Assembly (NCBI RefSeq): GCF_003449035.1
Contig: NZ_QRGB01000001.1
Location: 2,914,001 to 2,978,000, forward strand
Direction: 5' to 3'
Length of the DNA stretch: 64,000 bases
Source: Pedobacter indicus
Lineage (GTDB): Bacteria > Bacteroidota > Bacteroidia > Sphingobacteriales > Sphingobacteriaceae
The translations under genes were made by a program, and so were the position numbers. The stretch's first letter is position 1; every line of letters starts with the position of its first letter. Under the pieces are notes generated by a model. It did no database searches and was not told where the DNA came from. It saw only the letters and a program-made list of their open reading frames with translations. This document shows, piece after piece, positions 50,402 through 58,508 of the stretch.

Positions 50402-51931
50402 TTAGTTTCTTCTTCCGTTTAATTTGCTAAGTTGTTCCGTTAATTCTTCCAAAATATCTTCTTGTTTAGAAGATGCTCCTGCCAGAGCTTCGGCAGTTTT
50501 GGTTAAATGGTCAGTATATTTCCCTAAATAGGTTTCAAGACTTCCGCTCACAGTATTTTGATAGTCTTTTAGTCCTATTGTTATTTTAGCAAAAATATCT
50601 TGCAATCCTTTTTCAATAATCTCAAACTTCTGTGCGTAGTCGACAGAAACTCCTTTTGCAGTTTCTAATGATTTTTGTATTTCTGTAATTGTGTTTGAGT
50701 TGTTTTGCAAGAACTGGTTAGAATGCTTTGAAAATTCATTTTGCGATTCTCCAAATCTGCTTGATGATGTATTGATTTCCTGCGACACGTTTCTGAACAC
50801 GGAAATGACTTTTTCCAATTCTGTTTGAGCTTGATTGAGTTTTGAAATACTTCCGTTTACTTCGGTAGAAAGTCCGTTCATTTTTTCAATACTTGTATTG
50901 AAAGCACTTAAAAGGTTTTCGGAAACTTGAAGATTTTTAGATTGTTCTGTTAATAATGTTTGTTGTCCTGTTTGTAAATCTCCAACTTTGCTTCGCAGAA
51001 TTTCGCTCATATCCTCAACTTGTTTTCTCATTTGGTTGGTAGATTCTTCCGATTGAGAAAGTGTTTGTTTTGAAATTTGCTGCACCACCTCTTGTAATCC
51101 TCTGAAATTTTCATTCAGATTGTCGGTCATATTTTGCAATTTGGTTGGGAAATCTGTCAATGAACCGCCTGCTTGTCCTAGTAGTCCTGCTAAACGTTCC
51201 ATTTCATTTTTAGTATCTCCGCTCATTGAAGTTTTAAATTCTTCAATCATTTTGCCCATAGATTCCTGTAATTCCTTTACAATATTTTGGGTCATATCGG
51301 TTGCAGGGTCTTTGAGTTTATTTCCTAAGTTTTCGATTTCGGTTTTTACTAATTTTAGTTCTGCTACAACTCCTTCGGTTGGATTATTCAGAATTTGTTC
51401 AAAACCTGCCGATATAGTCAAAGCTAAATCGGAAGAAAAGGTTTGTAACGAAGTTGATTGCTTTTGGGATTCTTTATAAATATCACGAAACACATTCCCA
51501 GGCTTAATAGTATTCCCATTTTCATCTGTTGAAGCAAAATCGTTTCTCAATTCGTTAATGGCTTCAATTAAATTGTTGATTGCTTGTGTTTCATCGCTTA
51601 AAACACCTTCTTCCAATTTTTTCTTTTTATAGTTTGTCCAGAATGAAAAAATAACCAACAAGGCTACTCCAAATATTGAAACCAGAAAGGCGGTTTTTAA
51701 ACCGTTCATCAATTCGGGGATACTCTTTTCAATATTGTTACTGTCAAAATTCCATAGTCCAATAGCAATACCTAAAAATGTAAATAGAATTCCTAAAGTA
51801 GGGAATAGGTTAGGAATGAAGTCAAATAAATGTTCATTGTTGTTTTCCTTTGTTCTTTTGTTAATATATAGACCTGCCCAAATTGCAAATGCAGATATAA
51901 TAACAATTCCAGTTATAATTTCAAATGTCAT
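50402..51931 (-). CDS. zorA: Zorya ZorA: MotA-like motor protein with long coiled-coil tail
   Basis: A 509-residue membrane protein. Transmembrane segments at about 4-24, 42-66 (PNLFPTLGILFTFLGIAIGL) and 83-104 form the MotA/ExbB-like core; the sequence after about residue 120 is a long Gln/Glu/Ser/Lys-rich coiled coil reaching almost the C-terminus. In known Zorya systems ZorA5ZorB2 is a proton-driven inner-membrane motor whose cytoplasmic tail signals to ZorC/D. It starts 3 bases behind the zorB stop. Confidence 0.9.
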   Translation of the reverse strand: MTFEIITGIVIISAFAIWAGLYINKRTKENNNEHLFDFIPNLFPTLGILFTFLGIAIGLWNFDSNNIEKSIPELMNGLKTAFLVSIFGVALLVIFSFWTNYKKKKLEEGVLSDETQAINNLIEAINELRNDFASTDENGNTIKPGNVFRDIYKESQKQSTSLQTFSSDLALTISAGFEQILNNPTEGVVAELKLVKTEIENLGNKLKDPATDMTQNIVKELQESMGKMIEEFKTSMSGDTKNEMERLAGLLGQAGGSLTDFPTKLQNMTDNLNENFRGLQEVVQQISKQTLSQSEESTNQMRKQVEDMSEILRSKVGDLQTGQQTLLTEQSKNLQVSENLLSAFNTSIEKMNGLSTEVNGSISKLNQAQTELEKVISVFRNVSQEINTSSSRFGESQNEFSKHSNQFLQNNSNTITEIQKSLETAKGVSVDYAQKFEIIEKGLQDIFAKITIGLKDYQNTVSGSLETYLGKYTDHLTKTAEALAGASSKQEDILEELTEQLSKLNGRRN

Positions 51932-51934
51932 AGG

Positions 51935-52651
51935 TTACTCAATATTTTTTAGTGCTTCGTTAATAATCGCTTCACTTGTGGTTACTATTCTAAATTCAAC
52001 TCGTCTTGATTTATCATTATCAATAGGTTGTTTACTATCGAATGAAAGTTTATAATCTTTATCAACAGTTCGACCATAGGAAAGCCCATTGGCTGTAAGC
52101 CAATATTGTAGTCTTTCTTTTTCTGTTGGTTGTAAGTTAATAAAAGAATTTTGTGATCGTAAAAACGCTAAAACATTTCTTCCTCTGTCTTGCGAGAGCT
52201 TCATATTGTCAATGTATGGGTCGTTTGTTAAACCAATCGGTTTTGTGTCAGTGTGCCCTTCGATTCTAATTTCTGCTATTTTGTCCTTGTATTTTTCCTG
52301 TAGTACAACGGAAAGATATTTTGGAATGAATTCGGTTAAAATGGTTTGAAAATGAGTTGTGATCTCTGATTTACCTGTTGGGAAAAGCACTTGAGGATTA
52401 GTGAATTTGATTGATAAATCATTATCAAGTTTCAAATCCCATTTAGCAAAATCATCTTTAAATACCTGATTTAATTCGTTGTATAAAGCAACTTTTGATT
52501 CTTCGTAGTCTTTGAAAATTTGGTTTTGTTCTTTTTGCTTTTTTTCAACCAATGCCATATAAGAAATAGACATAAACAGAAAAATAACCATTAATACCGT
52601 CATTAAATCGGCTAAAGGAATCCAGTGACTATCCTTTTTTGTCCCAGACAT
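51935..52651 (-). CDS. zorB: Zorya ZorB: MotB-like protein with OmpA domain
   Basis: A 238-residue protein with a single transmembrane helix at residues 11-34. It is preceded by WIPLAD, whose Asp15 is at the position of the proton-binding aspartate of MotB/ZorB. A periplasmic OmpA/MotB peptidoglycan-binding domain follows, with VLFPTGKSEI, EIRIEGHTDTKPIG (127-140) and LSQDRGRNVLAFL. It is the first gene of the operon; the usual order is zorA then zorB. Confidence 0.92.
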   Translation of the reverse strand: MSGTKKDSHWIPLADLMTVLMVIFLFMSISYMALVEKKQKEQNQIFKDYEESKVALYNELNQVFKDDFAKWDLKLDNDLSIKFTNPQVLFPTGKSEITTHFQTILTEFIPKYLSVVLQEKYKDKIAEIRIEGHTDTKPIGLTNDPYIDNMKLSQDRGRNVLAFLRSQNSFINLQPTEKERLQYWLTANGLSYGRTVDKDYKLSFDSKQPIDNDKSRRVEFRIVTTSEAIINEALKNIE

Positions 52652-52691
52652 ATAGTAAGATTATATAATTGATTTATTAATTATCGTTGGA

Positions 52692-52699
52692 CAAATATA
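52692..52699 (-). promoter_or_regulatory. zor operon promoter -7 box (TATATTTG)
   Basis: Exact TAnnTTTG on minus, 40 bases before the zorB ATG. It lies at the edge of the truncated gene on the other strand. Confidence 0.6.
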
Positions 52700-52707
52700 A
52701 ACAATAA

Positions 52708-53238
52708 CCTAATAAAAGTATAAGTCTACGGCAGCAAATCCTCATATTCACATCGGAGGATTTTGACCATACCGGACACTTTACAGCGTTTGACTTTTTC
52801 TGTATCGTAATTTGGAAAGCAAACCGAGCTAAAACAAAAGTTGCTCAACGACTATTAAAGTATAATCCTGACATTGACCAAAGCGTTAAGGATTTAACGA
52901 GTAAAATCTTTTCGGCAATAGACGACCGACAAAAACTGAAAGTTCTCATAGTCGACTACAAGTTTCGACTACCAATGAGTTCGGCTATTTTGTCTTTGCT
53001 GTATCCTGACAACTTCACAATTTACGATGTTAGGGTTTGCGATACCTTGACAAATGTCAAAGGGCATGACGCGACCACAAACTTTGAAAAATTGTGGTTA
53101 GGTTACAAGAACTATATTGACAATGTGAAAAAATATGAGCCGCAAAATCTTTCACTTCGGGACAAAGACCGCTTTCTTTGGGGCAAATCATTTTACGAGC
53201 AATTAAACAGGGACTTAAAAAATAACTTTAAAAAATAA
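52708..53238 (+). pseudogene. 5'-truncated gene remnant, family unknown
   Basis: An open frame without an early start codon extends from 52708 (stop at 52705-52707) to TAA at 53236-53238, 176 codons. It reads as genuine protein: SEDFDHTGHFTAFDFFCIVIW, WKANRAKTKVAQRLLKYN, KVLIVDYKFRLPMSSAILS and LYPDNFTIYDVRVCDTL. The first ATG (52975) would remove half of it. The N-terminus seems to be missing, probably lost where the zor block was joined. The ILSLLYPDNFTIYDVRV segment resembles a hypothetical family I have seen with other defence or restriction genes, but I cannot name it. Confidence 0.6.
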
Positions 53239-53319
53239 AATATGAGGGAGGGTAAACGTTAGGGTTTTACATCCTTAGAGGATTAACAGTTTTATTGCTT
53301 TGGCTTGGTCGGGATAAAC

Positions 53320-53604
53320 ATGAAAAAAGAAAATAGGTATATAACACCTAATCAGTATACGAAGCTACTGGGGGTTACAAATTACTATGTATACAGGCAT
53401 ATAAAGGAAAGCAAGATCAAATCAAAGAAAGTACCTAATGGTCGGGTTAAGGCATTATACCCTAGTTTAGGGCGTGTGTCGTCTTATACGGTCAATAAGG
53501 TCGACAACTTTTACGAAGCACAGCTTGGCAAAGTATTTGGCAATGGTTCAATGTGGAAGCATCGAACATTCAGAACAATATTTGACCCGATTTCAAGTAA
53601 GTGA
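53320..53604 (+). CDS. small HTH-domain protein, possibly excisionase-like
   Basis: A 94-residue basic protein. NRYITPNQYTKLLGVTNYYVYRHIKESKIK (residues 5-34) is split here as ITPNQYTKLLGV and YYVYRHIKESKI, the layout of a HTH_17/MerR-like DNA-binding domain as in excisionases. The second half is unlike known families. An earlier in-frame TTG is not needed. It could be a remnant of a mobile element; the reading frame is intact. Confidence 0.5.
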   Translation: MKKENRYITPNQYTKLLGVTNYYVYRHIKESKIKSKKVPNGRVKALYPSLGRVSSYTVNKVDNFYEAQLGKVFGNGSMWKHRTFRTIFDPISSK

Positions 53605-53734
53605 AATGGAACTGACTACGATAAGCAGGTTCACCTTATCTTTGCCTTTTATGCGGTGCTTCCTACTTAGCATCGAGCTCAATCACATAAACACTGGAAT
53701 AAAATTTGCACTTTTTGAAAAAATGCTTTTTGAA

Positions 53735-54286
53735 ATGAAATCTATATCGATACTCTTCTTCGTTCTTTTTTCTTTAGGAGCCTGCACCAACCGTCAGACT
53801 GAACGTAATGATGAACATAAAGACTCCGTTGAGCCTCATTCAAACGAAACTAAGCTAGAGGCGGACAGTAATGTAAAAGATGAATTTTTCAAAGAAGATC
53901 TAATAAGTCAATCGGCACTGTCGGCCGGAAGTTTCGGAGATGTGATCAATTCATACGACCATCCGATTCTGGAAGGAATAATCCTCGATATCACCAAAGA
54001 AGACCCTACGGAAGGTGCTAGAGCAGCATATTTCGAAGAAGAGCCGAATGATTTTAACATGGTAGTCACTATTCAATTAACCAAAGTTAATCCTTCACCC
54101 TTTGATGGTTATGACAGAAAAATTGGTGACAAAGAAACGTTTCACATTCTGGATTATAATCACATGTCAAAATCTGACTTGATTGCTTTCGAGGCAATTA
54201 TGGTTCCCGGTCAAAAAATACGTTTTAAATCATTTTATTTTGGCTACGGAGCAGAGGATATTTTTTATATCAAGAAATTAAATTAA
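53735..54286 (+). CDS. hypothetical lipoprotein
   Basis: A 183-residue protein with signal peptide and lipobox (MKSISILFFVLFSLGACTN, Cys17). The start is chosen because this ATG begins the signal peptide; the frame extends upstream without protein-like character. The mature part is acidic at the front, then beta-rich (MVVTIQLTKVNPSPFDGYD, PGQKIRFKSFYFGYG), ending in YIKKLN. No domain recognised. Its 3' end overlaps the HipT-like gene by 4 bases tail to tail. Confidence 0.75.
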   Translation: MKSISILFFVLFSLGACTNRQTERNDEHKDSVEPHSNETKLEADSNVKDEFFKEDLISQSALSAGSFGDVINSYDHPILEGIILDITKEDPTEGARAAYFEEEPNDFNMVVTIQLTKVNPSPFDGYDRKIGDKETFHILDYNHMSKSDLIAFEAIMVPGQKIRFKSFYFGYGAEDIFYIKKLN

Positions 54287-55209
54287 GCTCCTATCCGCTT
54301 TAGCTTATTATTAAAGATTTGAAGATATCGTTCTTTATATTCCTCAGTTAAAAAACTTCTTTCAATAAGGTTCGCTACGTTCTCAGTTTGTTTTGAAAAA
54401 TCTTTATAGATATTATCACGCACCAACTCGGATAAGCCTAAACTCATTGCGAATTGATCAAAATCAGATCGTCTAACCTTTCGTTTACGACCACCTAGAG
54501 TCAGCGCCAAGTCATCCTTATCTTTTGGATAGATTAGGTTTACATTCAGCAAATCATAAGCTGGTGTGAATAATATACCTTTATCCGTATGCAGTAAAGA
54601 GAAATTCTTTAGATGCATATCATTATTTCCAGTCAGAAAACTGAAGAGTACCAACCTAAAATATTTAATCACATCTAAACCAGAATTAGTAGCATATTGC
54701 TTAATAATCTTCCCTACTCGCTCATATGAACTTTTGTATTTCTGTTCGGTGAGTAACTCAGACAATTGACATAAATCTTCTACGTGAACTTTTTTCCCTT
54801 TTACACGGTCAAATCTTTTCGTAATATACGCCAGTTCTCCTTCTGAAGTACGAATAAGCGCATGATTAGCGGTCTCAATTTTAAACAACCCAGCAAGGTG
54901 CATCGTCAAGTCCTCTACCTCTGGCATATACATAAATTCCGAAGACTGAGGTTTTAAGATATAATCTCCCCAAAGCCCTACAAGGGTTAATCGTTTATTC
55001 CCTTTTTCCCCATTTAAGGTTAACGATATTTTGGGCTGAACTCCTGTCAAAGCCAATCGCTCACCAACAGCCATTTGAGCCAATTTATTCAATTTCTCAC
55101 GGTCCAATTCTAGATATGGAACTTCAGCTATATCAAAGAACTTTTTAGAACAAGATGGGTGGTACTCACCAGTTTCAACCAATTTATAGCAAAACAAACA
55201 ATTAGGCAT
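54283..55209 (-). CDS. HipT-like serine/threonine kinase toxin (HipA C-terminal domain)
   Basis: A 308-residue HipA-family kinase lacking the HipA N-terminal subdomain, which is encoded by the preceding gene. N-terminal CLFC...HPSC (Cys4, Cys7, His17, Cys20) looks like a small zinc knuckle. The Gly-rich loop is ALTGVQPKISL (from residue 53), the catalytic Asp is in GNNDMHLKNFSLL (about 198) and the Mg-binding Asp in TPAYDLLN (about 218). HipA/HipT kinases phosphorylate aminoacyl-tRNA synthetases; the target here is unknown. The start overlaps the HipS-like gene by 8 bases. Confidence 0.88.
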   Translation of the reverse strand: MPNCLFCYKLVETGEYHPSCSKKFFDIAEVPYLELDREKLNKLAQMAVGERLALTGVQPKISLTLNGEKGNKRLTLVGLWGDYILKPQSSEFMYMPEVEDLTMHLAGLFKIETANHALIRTSEGELAYITKRFDRVKGKKVHVEDLCQLSELLTEQKYKSSYERVGKIIKQYATNSGLDVIKYFRLVLFSFLTGNNDMHLKNFSLLHTDKGILFTPAYDLLNVNLIYPKDKDDLALTLGGRKRKVRRSDFDQFAMSLGLSELVRDNIYKDFSKQTENVANLIERSFLTEEYKERYLQIFNNKLKRIGA

Positions 55210-55537
55210 TGTCCTCCGCCTCCATCGGATATACAGCTACAGCACCTATTGTATCTCTACACAAATTGATTAATAATTCGAAACGATCTCTTGGATTCAA
55301 TTTCCAATACTTTTCCCCAATTTCCAACAACCACCCTTCTGGAATTAAACCGTCAAAAAAAGGAAATAACACATTACTATGGAAAGGATACGCTGAAATT
55401 GGCAATGTTAAACTAATCGGCTTAGCATTATCTAACTTTAAATATTGTTCGTCATATTTAAACACATATCCTCCATCACCTTCAATAAGATAGCCTGCTA
55501 ATTGATCTTGATAATATATTTTAGCTTGACGTAGCAT
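55202..55537 (-). CDS. HipS-like protein (HipA N-terminal subdomain)
   Basis: A 111-residue protein corresponding to the HipA N-terminal (couple_hipA) region: PISLTLPISA, PFFDGLIPEGWLLEIGEK and DRFELLINLCRDTIGAVAVY. In HipBST systems the separate HipS is the antitoxin of HipT. It overlaps the HTH gene by one base and the kinase gene by 8, so the three genes are tightly coupled. Confidence 0.88.
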   Translation of the reverse strand: MLRQAKIYYQDQLAGYLIEGDGGYVFKYDEQYLKLDNAKPISLTLPISAYPFHSNVLFPFFDGLIPEGWLLEIGEKYWKLNPRDRFELLINLCRDTIGAVAVYPMEAEDNA

Positions 55538-55740
55538 TATTCTCTACTTTTATCAACAACCCCTACTTCCTTACCAAACAAGGCAAGAACATCATTTACT
55601 TTATCTAAACGGAGTGTCCTTTTTCCTTGTTCCAAATCACGTACAAAACGCAATCCTACTCCAGCATTCAACGCCAAATCCTCTTGTGTAAGCTTTAACT
55701 CCTTACGCTTTTGTTTAACAAATAGTCTGATTGAATCCAT
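55537..55740 (-). CDS. HipB-like HTH (XRE) regulator
   Basis: A 67-residue XRE-type repressor: FVKQKRKELKLTQEDLALNA and GVGLRFVRDLEQGKRTLRL form the helix-turn-helix, and DKVNDVLALFGKEV the dimer helix. It is the first gene of a HipB-HipS-HipT operon and should repress it by binding upstream half-sites (55744-55842). Confidence 0.9.
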   Translation of the reverse strand: MDSIRLFVKQKRKELKLTQEDLALNAGVGLRFVRDLEQGKRTLRLDKVNDVLALFGKEVGVVDKSRE

Positions 55741-55743
55741 AAC

Positions 55744-55842
55744 TATACCTTTTCTGATATAAATATAAGAAAATTTTTAGTTTCTATATCTAATCGGGTA
55801 TAATATCTATATTTTATACCTTTTTATACCTTTTTGGGTATA
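55744..55842. promoter_or_regulatory. cluster of TATACC/GGTATA half-sites, putative HipB operators
   Basis: Half-sites lie at 55744-55749 (TATACC), 55797-55802 (GGTATA), 55815-55820 and 55825-55830 (TATACC) and 55837-55842 (GGTATA). The pair 55825-55842 has TATAC-N8-GTATA, the same spacing as the E. coli HipB operator TATCC-N8-GGATA. The flanks extend the last pair to an 11-base inverted repeat that may also act as a hairpin behind the sulfatase gene. Confidence 0.6.
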
Positions 55843-55859
55843 AAAAGACTTTATGCACC

Positions 55860-57479
55860 CTACTCCTTTTCAACCGGTTCAAAATCTGAATCTTCTATCC
55901 AGCTGGTTTTCATTTTTTCCCCTTTCATAAAGCGTTCATAAAAGTTAGCTAGGTCGGTTCGCGAGTATGGGTATTTATCAAACACGGAACCTTTTCCGAA
56001 CATACGTGGATCTTTCTGTGCTTTCAATTCCGCTTCCATTTGAGATTTTAGGGTGTCTTTAATTTCAGCATAATTGGGATCATCAGCTAAGTTATTCATG
56101 CTATAAGGGTCAACATCAACCTGATAAAGCTCTTCTGTGGGTTTCTTTCCGAAAGACAAGAGCCATAAATCTTGATGTCGCCCGTGCCGGTTAGCATTCA
56201 GCAGGGTTGTCTTTGTAGGTCCGCCATCGGTTTCCATATAGCCGGTTTCAGGATTACCCGAAGGCCAGCGATTAGGTTCATAGTTTTTGTGAAAAATAAA
56301 GTTATCCTTAACAATGGCACGAACTGGATAGCCGCGATCTTGCGGTCGCCCTACGTCTGTCCGCTCCCTACCAAGAAGCACGAAATCACGTAAAGGCTTT
56401 ACATGATCATTGTCTTGCGATTTCAATATATCCAGTAAAGATTTCCCTTGCACAGCTTGCATATTGGCTGATTTGTCATTGAGTCCGGCTAGATCCAAAA
56501 ACGTAGGTGCAAAGTCAATAAAGCTGACATACTCACTAATTACCCTTCCCGGATTTGATATTTGCCCCTTCCACATGATTGCCAGCGGAAGATGATTGTC
56601 ATATTCATACACATGACCTTTGACGCGAGGAAAAGGCATGCCATTGTCAGAGGTAACTACAATGATTGTATTTTCAAGTTCACCCGCATCTTCCAATACT
56701 TGAAGTACTTCACCCAGTTGCTTATCAAAATATTCCACCTCCAAGGCGTAATCAAGCATGTCGTTTCTAACCGTATCGTTATCCATCCAAAAGTCTGGAA
56801 CGTTGTCAATATCGCTTAGCTTCTTCCCTCCTTTTTCTACACCTGATCCATACTCATATCCCCGATGAGGCTCAAACGATCCAAACCAAAACATAAATGG
56901 TTGACTTTCAGACTTATCATTAAGAAAAGCAGCAAAGTTTGCGGCATAATCTAACGTTGAAATATTTTTCGTCGGCGCATTAGCTTTTTTTATATCGCTA
57001 TACTGAGCACCAGTAAGCGATCTGGGTTCTCCGTTTTTATCAACAGCAACACCCGGTGCCCAGCCTTTCCCGGTGTAGCCGACATGATATCCATGTTGAC
57101 CTAGCGCCTCCATAATCGTAGTGAACTTCGTCGGAAAATAAGGGTTATGATTTCCCGCTTCCTCTAGCTGCCAAGGATTACGACCGGTTAGAATACTGGC
57201 TCTAGAGGGTGCACATTTAGCATTTGGTGTGTAAGCATTCGTAAACAGTAAACCCGCTTCTGCTACCCGATCAAAATTGGGCGTGCTCACCCAGTCTACC
57301 TGACTATACGCACTCATATGCTGCCAGGAAGCATCATCAGCAATACAAAATAAAATATTAGGTTGCTTTACTTGGTCTTGTGCCTTAACTGAAAGAAAGA
57401 AAAATGAGGTAATTAAGCATAAGGCCAACAATTTCTTTATTAATTTTAGAAATGAGCTGTTTTTGAGCAAGTGATTCAT
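55860..57479 (-). CDS. secreted sulfatase (S1 family)
   Basis: A 539-residue formylglycine-dependent sulfatase. A basic, hydrophobic signal region (residues about 15-33) precedes the mature protein. NILFCIADDASW holds the metal-binding Asp pair; the modified cysteine is Cys89 in CAPSRASILTGR. The Cx(P)SR motif is the type needing oxidation by anSME or FGE (not in the window). N-sulfoglucosamine sulfohydrolase-like members share this layout, but substrate is not decided. An inverted repeat overlaps its presumed promoter. Confidence 0.93.
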   Translation of the reverse strand: MNHLLKNSSFLKLIKKLLALCLITSFFFLSVKAQDQVKQPNILFCIADDASWQHMSAYSQVDWVSTPNFDRVAEAGLLFTNAYTPNAKCAPSRASILTGRNPWQLEEAGNHNPYFPTKFTTIMEALGQHGYHVGYTGKGWAPGVAVDKNGEPRSLTGAQYSDIKKANAPTKNISTLDYAANFAAFLNDKSESQPFMFWFGSFEPHRGYEYGSGVEKGGKKLSDIDNVPDFWMDNDTVRNDMLDYALEVEYFDKQLGEVLQVLEDAGELENTIIVVTSDNGMPFPRVKGHVYEYDNHLPLAIMWKGQISNPGRVISEYVSFIDFAPTFLDLAGLNDKSANMQAVQGKSLLDILKSQDNDHVKPLRDFVLLGRERTDVGRPQDRGYPVRAIVKDNFIFHKNYEPNRWPSGNPETGYMETDGGPTKTTLLNANRHGRHQDLWLLSFGKKPTEELYQVDVDPYSMNNLADDPNYAEIKDTLKSQMEAELKAQKDPRMFGKGSVFDKYPYSRTDLANFYERFMKGEKMKTSWIEDSDFEPVEKE

Positions 57480-57488
57480 AAAAGGCGC

Positions 57489-57512
57489 ACTTAGATTTAC
57501 TCAAATCTAAGT
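57489..57512 (-). promoter_or_regulatory. inverted repeat overlapping the sulfatase -7 box
   Basis: ACTTAGATTT (57489-57498), a 4-base spacer and the exact complement (57503-57512). On minus it contains TAGATTTG (57502-57509), a -7 match that would start transcription about 19 bases before the ATG at 57479. The layout suits an operator. On plus the repeat is followed by T5, but no plus-strand gene precedes it. Confidence 0.65.
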
Positions 57513-57677
57513 TTTTATTACATAAATACAATATACATATCCGTTATCCGTATCATCAAACATATAATTGAGTCGAGGTAACTCAAAACTAATTGAATAG
57601 CTTCATCGATAACATTAATTTCATGATTTTCTTTTATCCTAATTAATAAGAATTATCAAAAAACCATCTGAAAATAG

Positions 57678-57685
57678 TAAGTTTG
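57678..57685 (+). promoter_or_regulatory. -7 box (TAAGTTTG) of the DUF3667 gene
   Basis: Consensus match with a leader of about 21 bases. The 200 bases between here and the sulfatase hold nothing else recognised. Confidence 0.55.
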
Positions 57686-57709
57686 AATACGATAACCAGA
57701 GTACTGCCG

Positions 57710-58477
57710 ATGAGCCAGATAAACTGTAAGAATTGTGATCAGTCTTTTATAGGTAATTTTTGTCCAAATTGCGGACAAAGCGCCAAAGAGCAACGCATCG
57801 ACCTTCATTACTTTGTACACGATGTCCCCCACTCTGTTTTCCATATCGATGCGGGCTTTTTCTTTACCCTAAAAATGCTTTTTACGCGGCCTGGAGTGAT
57901 GGTTAAATCATACATTGACGGTAAGCGGGCTAAGCATTTTAGACCTTTTGCATACGTCATGATTATGACGGCTATAAGCGCATTACTGGTGAATCTTCTA
58001 GATTGGGGAAAGGAGATGCTTATCCAAAACAACTCCCCTGCACACCTCGCAGCTGAAAGTCACAATTTTTTCGAACATTATTTCAGTGTTTTCGTATTTC
58101 TAATGATCCCTTTTGCCAGTTTAGTCACGTGGTTGGTTTTTATTCGCAGACCTTATAATTTTTGGGAACATTTTCTGGCAAACACCTATATTTCAGCACA
58201 GCTGAACGTCATATGGGTTTTGATACACTTGGTTGGTTTTCTAAGCGCATTGTTCGCCTCCAACGATTATTCAGTAACTAAACTGGTCTTTTACATCTGT
58301 TTCATGACTACTTTCCTATATATGTATGGTAGCGTATTTGGGTTCCTAATGAATGATTACTATAAAAGATGGAAGCTGATCCTTATTCTAACAGGAATGA
58401 ACCTTATCCTGTATTTTGTCTATTCTATTGGTTTTCATGTCGCCGGACTTTGGCAGATAACTAACCTTACTATATAG
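57710..58477 (+). CDS. DUF3667 membrane protein
   Basis: A 255-residue inner-membrane protein. The N-terminal zinc ribbon INCKNCDQSFIGNFCPNCG (two CxxC pairs) is followed by DLHYFVHDVPHSVFHIDAGF and by about five hydrophobic segments (FAYVMIMTAISALLVNLLDW and later). This layout is the DUF3667 family common in Bacteroidota; function unknown. The start MSQINCKNC is preferred over an in-frame TTG that lies in the -7 box. Confidence 0.88.
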   Translation: MSQINCKNCDQSFIGNFCPNCGQSAKEQRIDLHYFVHDVPHSVFHIDAGFFFTLKMLFTRPGVMVKSYIDGKRAKHFRPFAYVMIMTAISALLVNLLDWGKEMLIQNNSPAHLAAESHNFFEHYFSVFVFLMIPFASLVTWLVFIRRPYNFWEHFLANTYISAQLNVIWVLIHLVGFLSALFASNDYSVTKLVFYICFMTTFLYMYGSVFGFLMNDYYKRWKLILILTGMNLILYFVYSIGFHVAGLWQITNLTI

Positions 58478-58508
58478 CACTACCAACAGCTTACTAATCG
58501 AAAACTCC

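Noticed and set aside
50402-52651. Flagellar or gliding motor genes (MotA/MotB, ExbB/TolQ)
   Set aside because: The long coiled-coil tail, the OmpA domain and the following ZorC/helicase-nuclease genes point to Zorya rather than motility or TonB energisation.
55202-55537. Frameshifted hipA pseudogene (split into two frames)
   Set aside because: Both parts have their own start codons, overlap slightly and are full-length relative to HipS and HipT, so a split system is more likely than a broken gene.
57489-57516. Plus-strand terminator hairpin followed by T5
   Set aside because: No plus-strand gene lies upstream; its position over a minus-strand -7 box makes an operator more likely.
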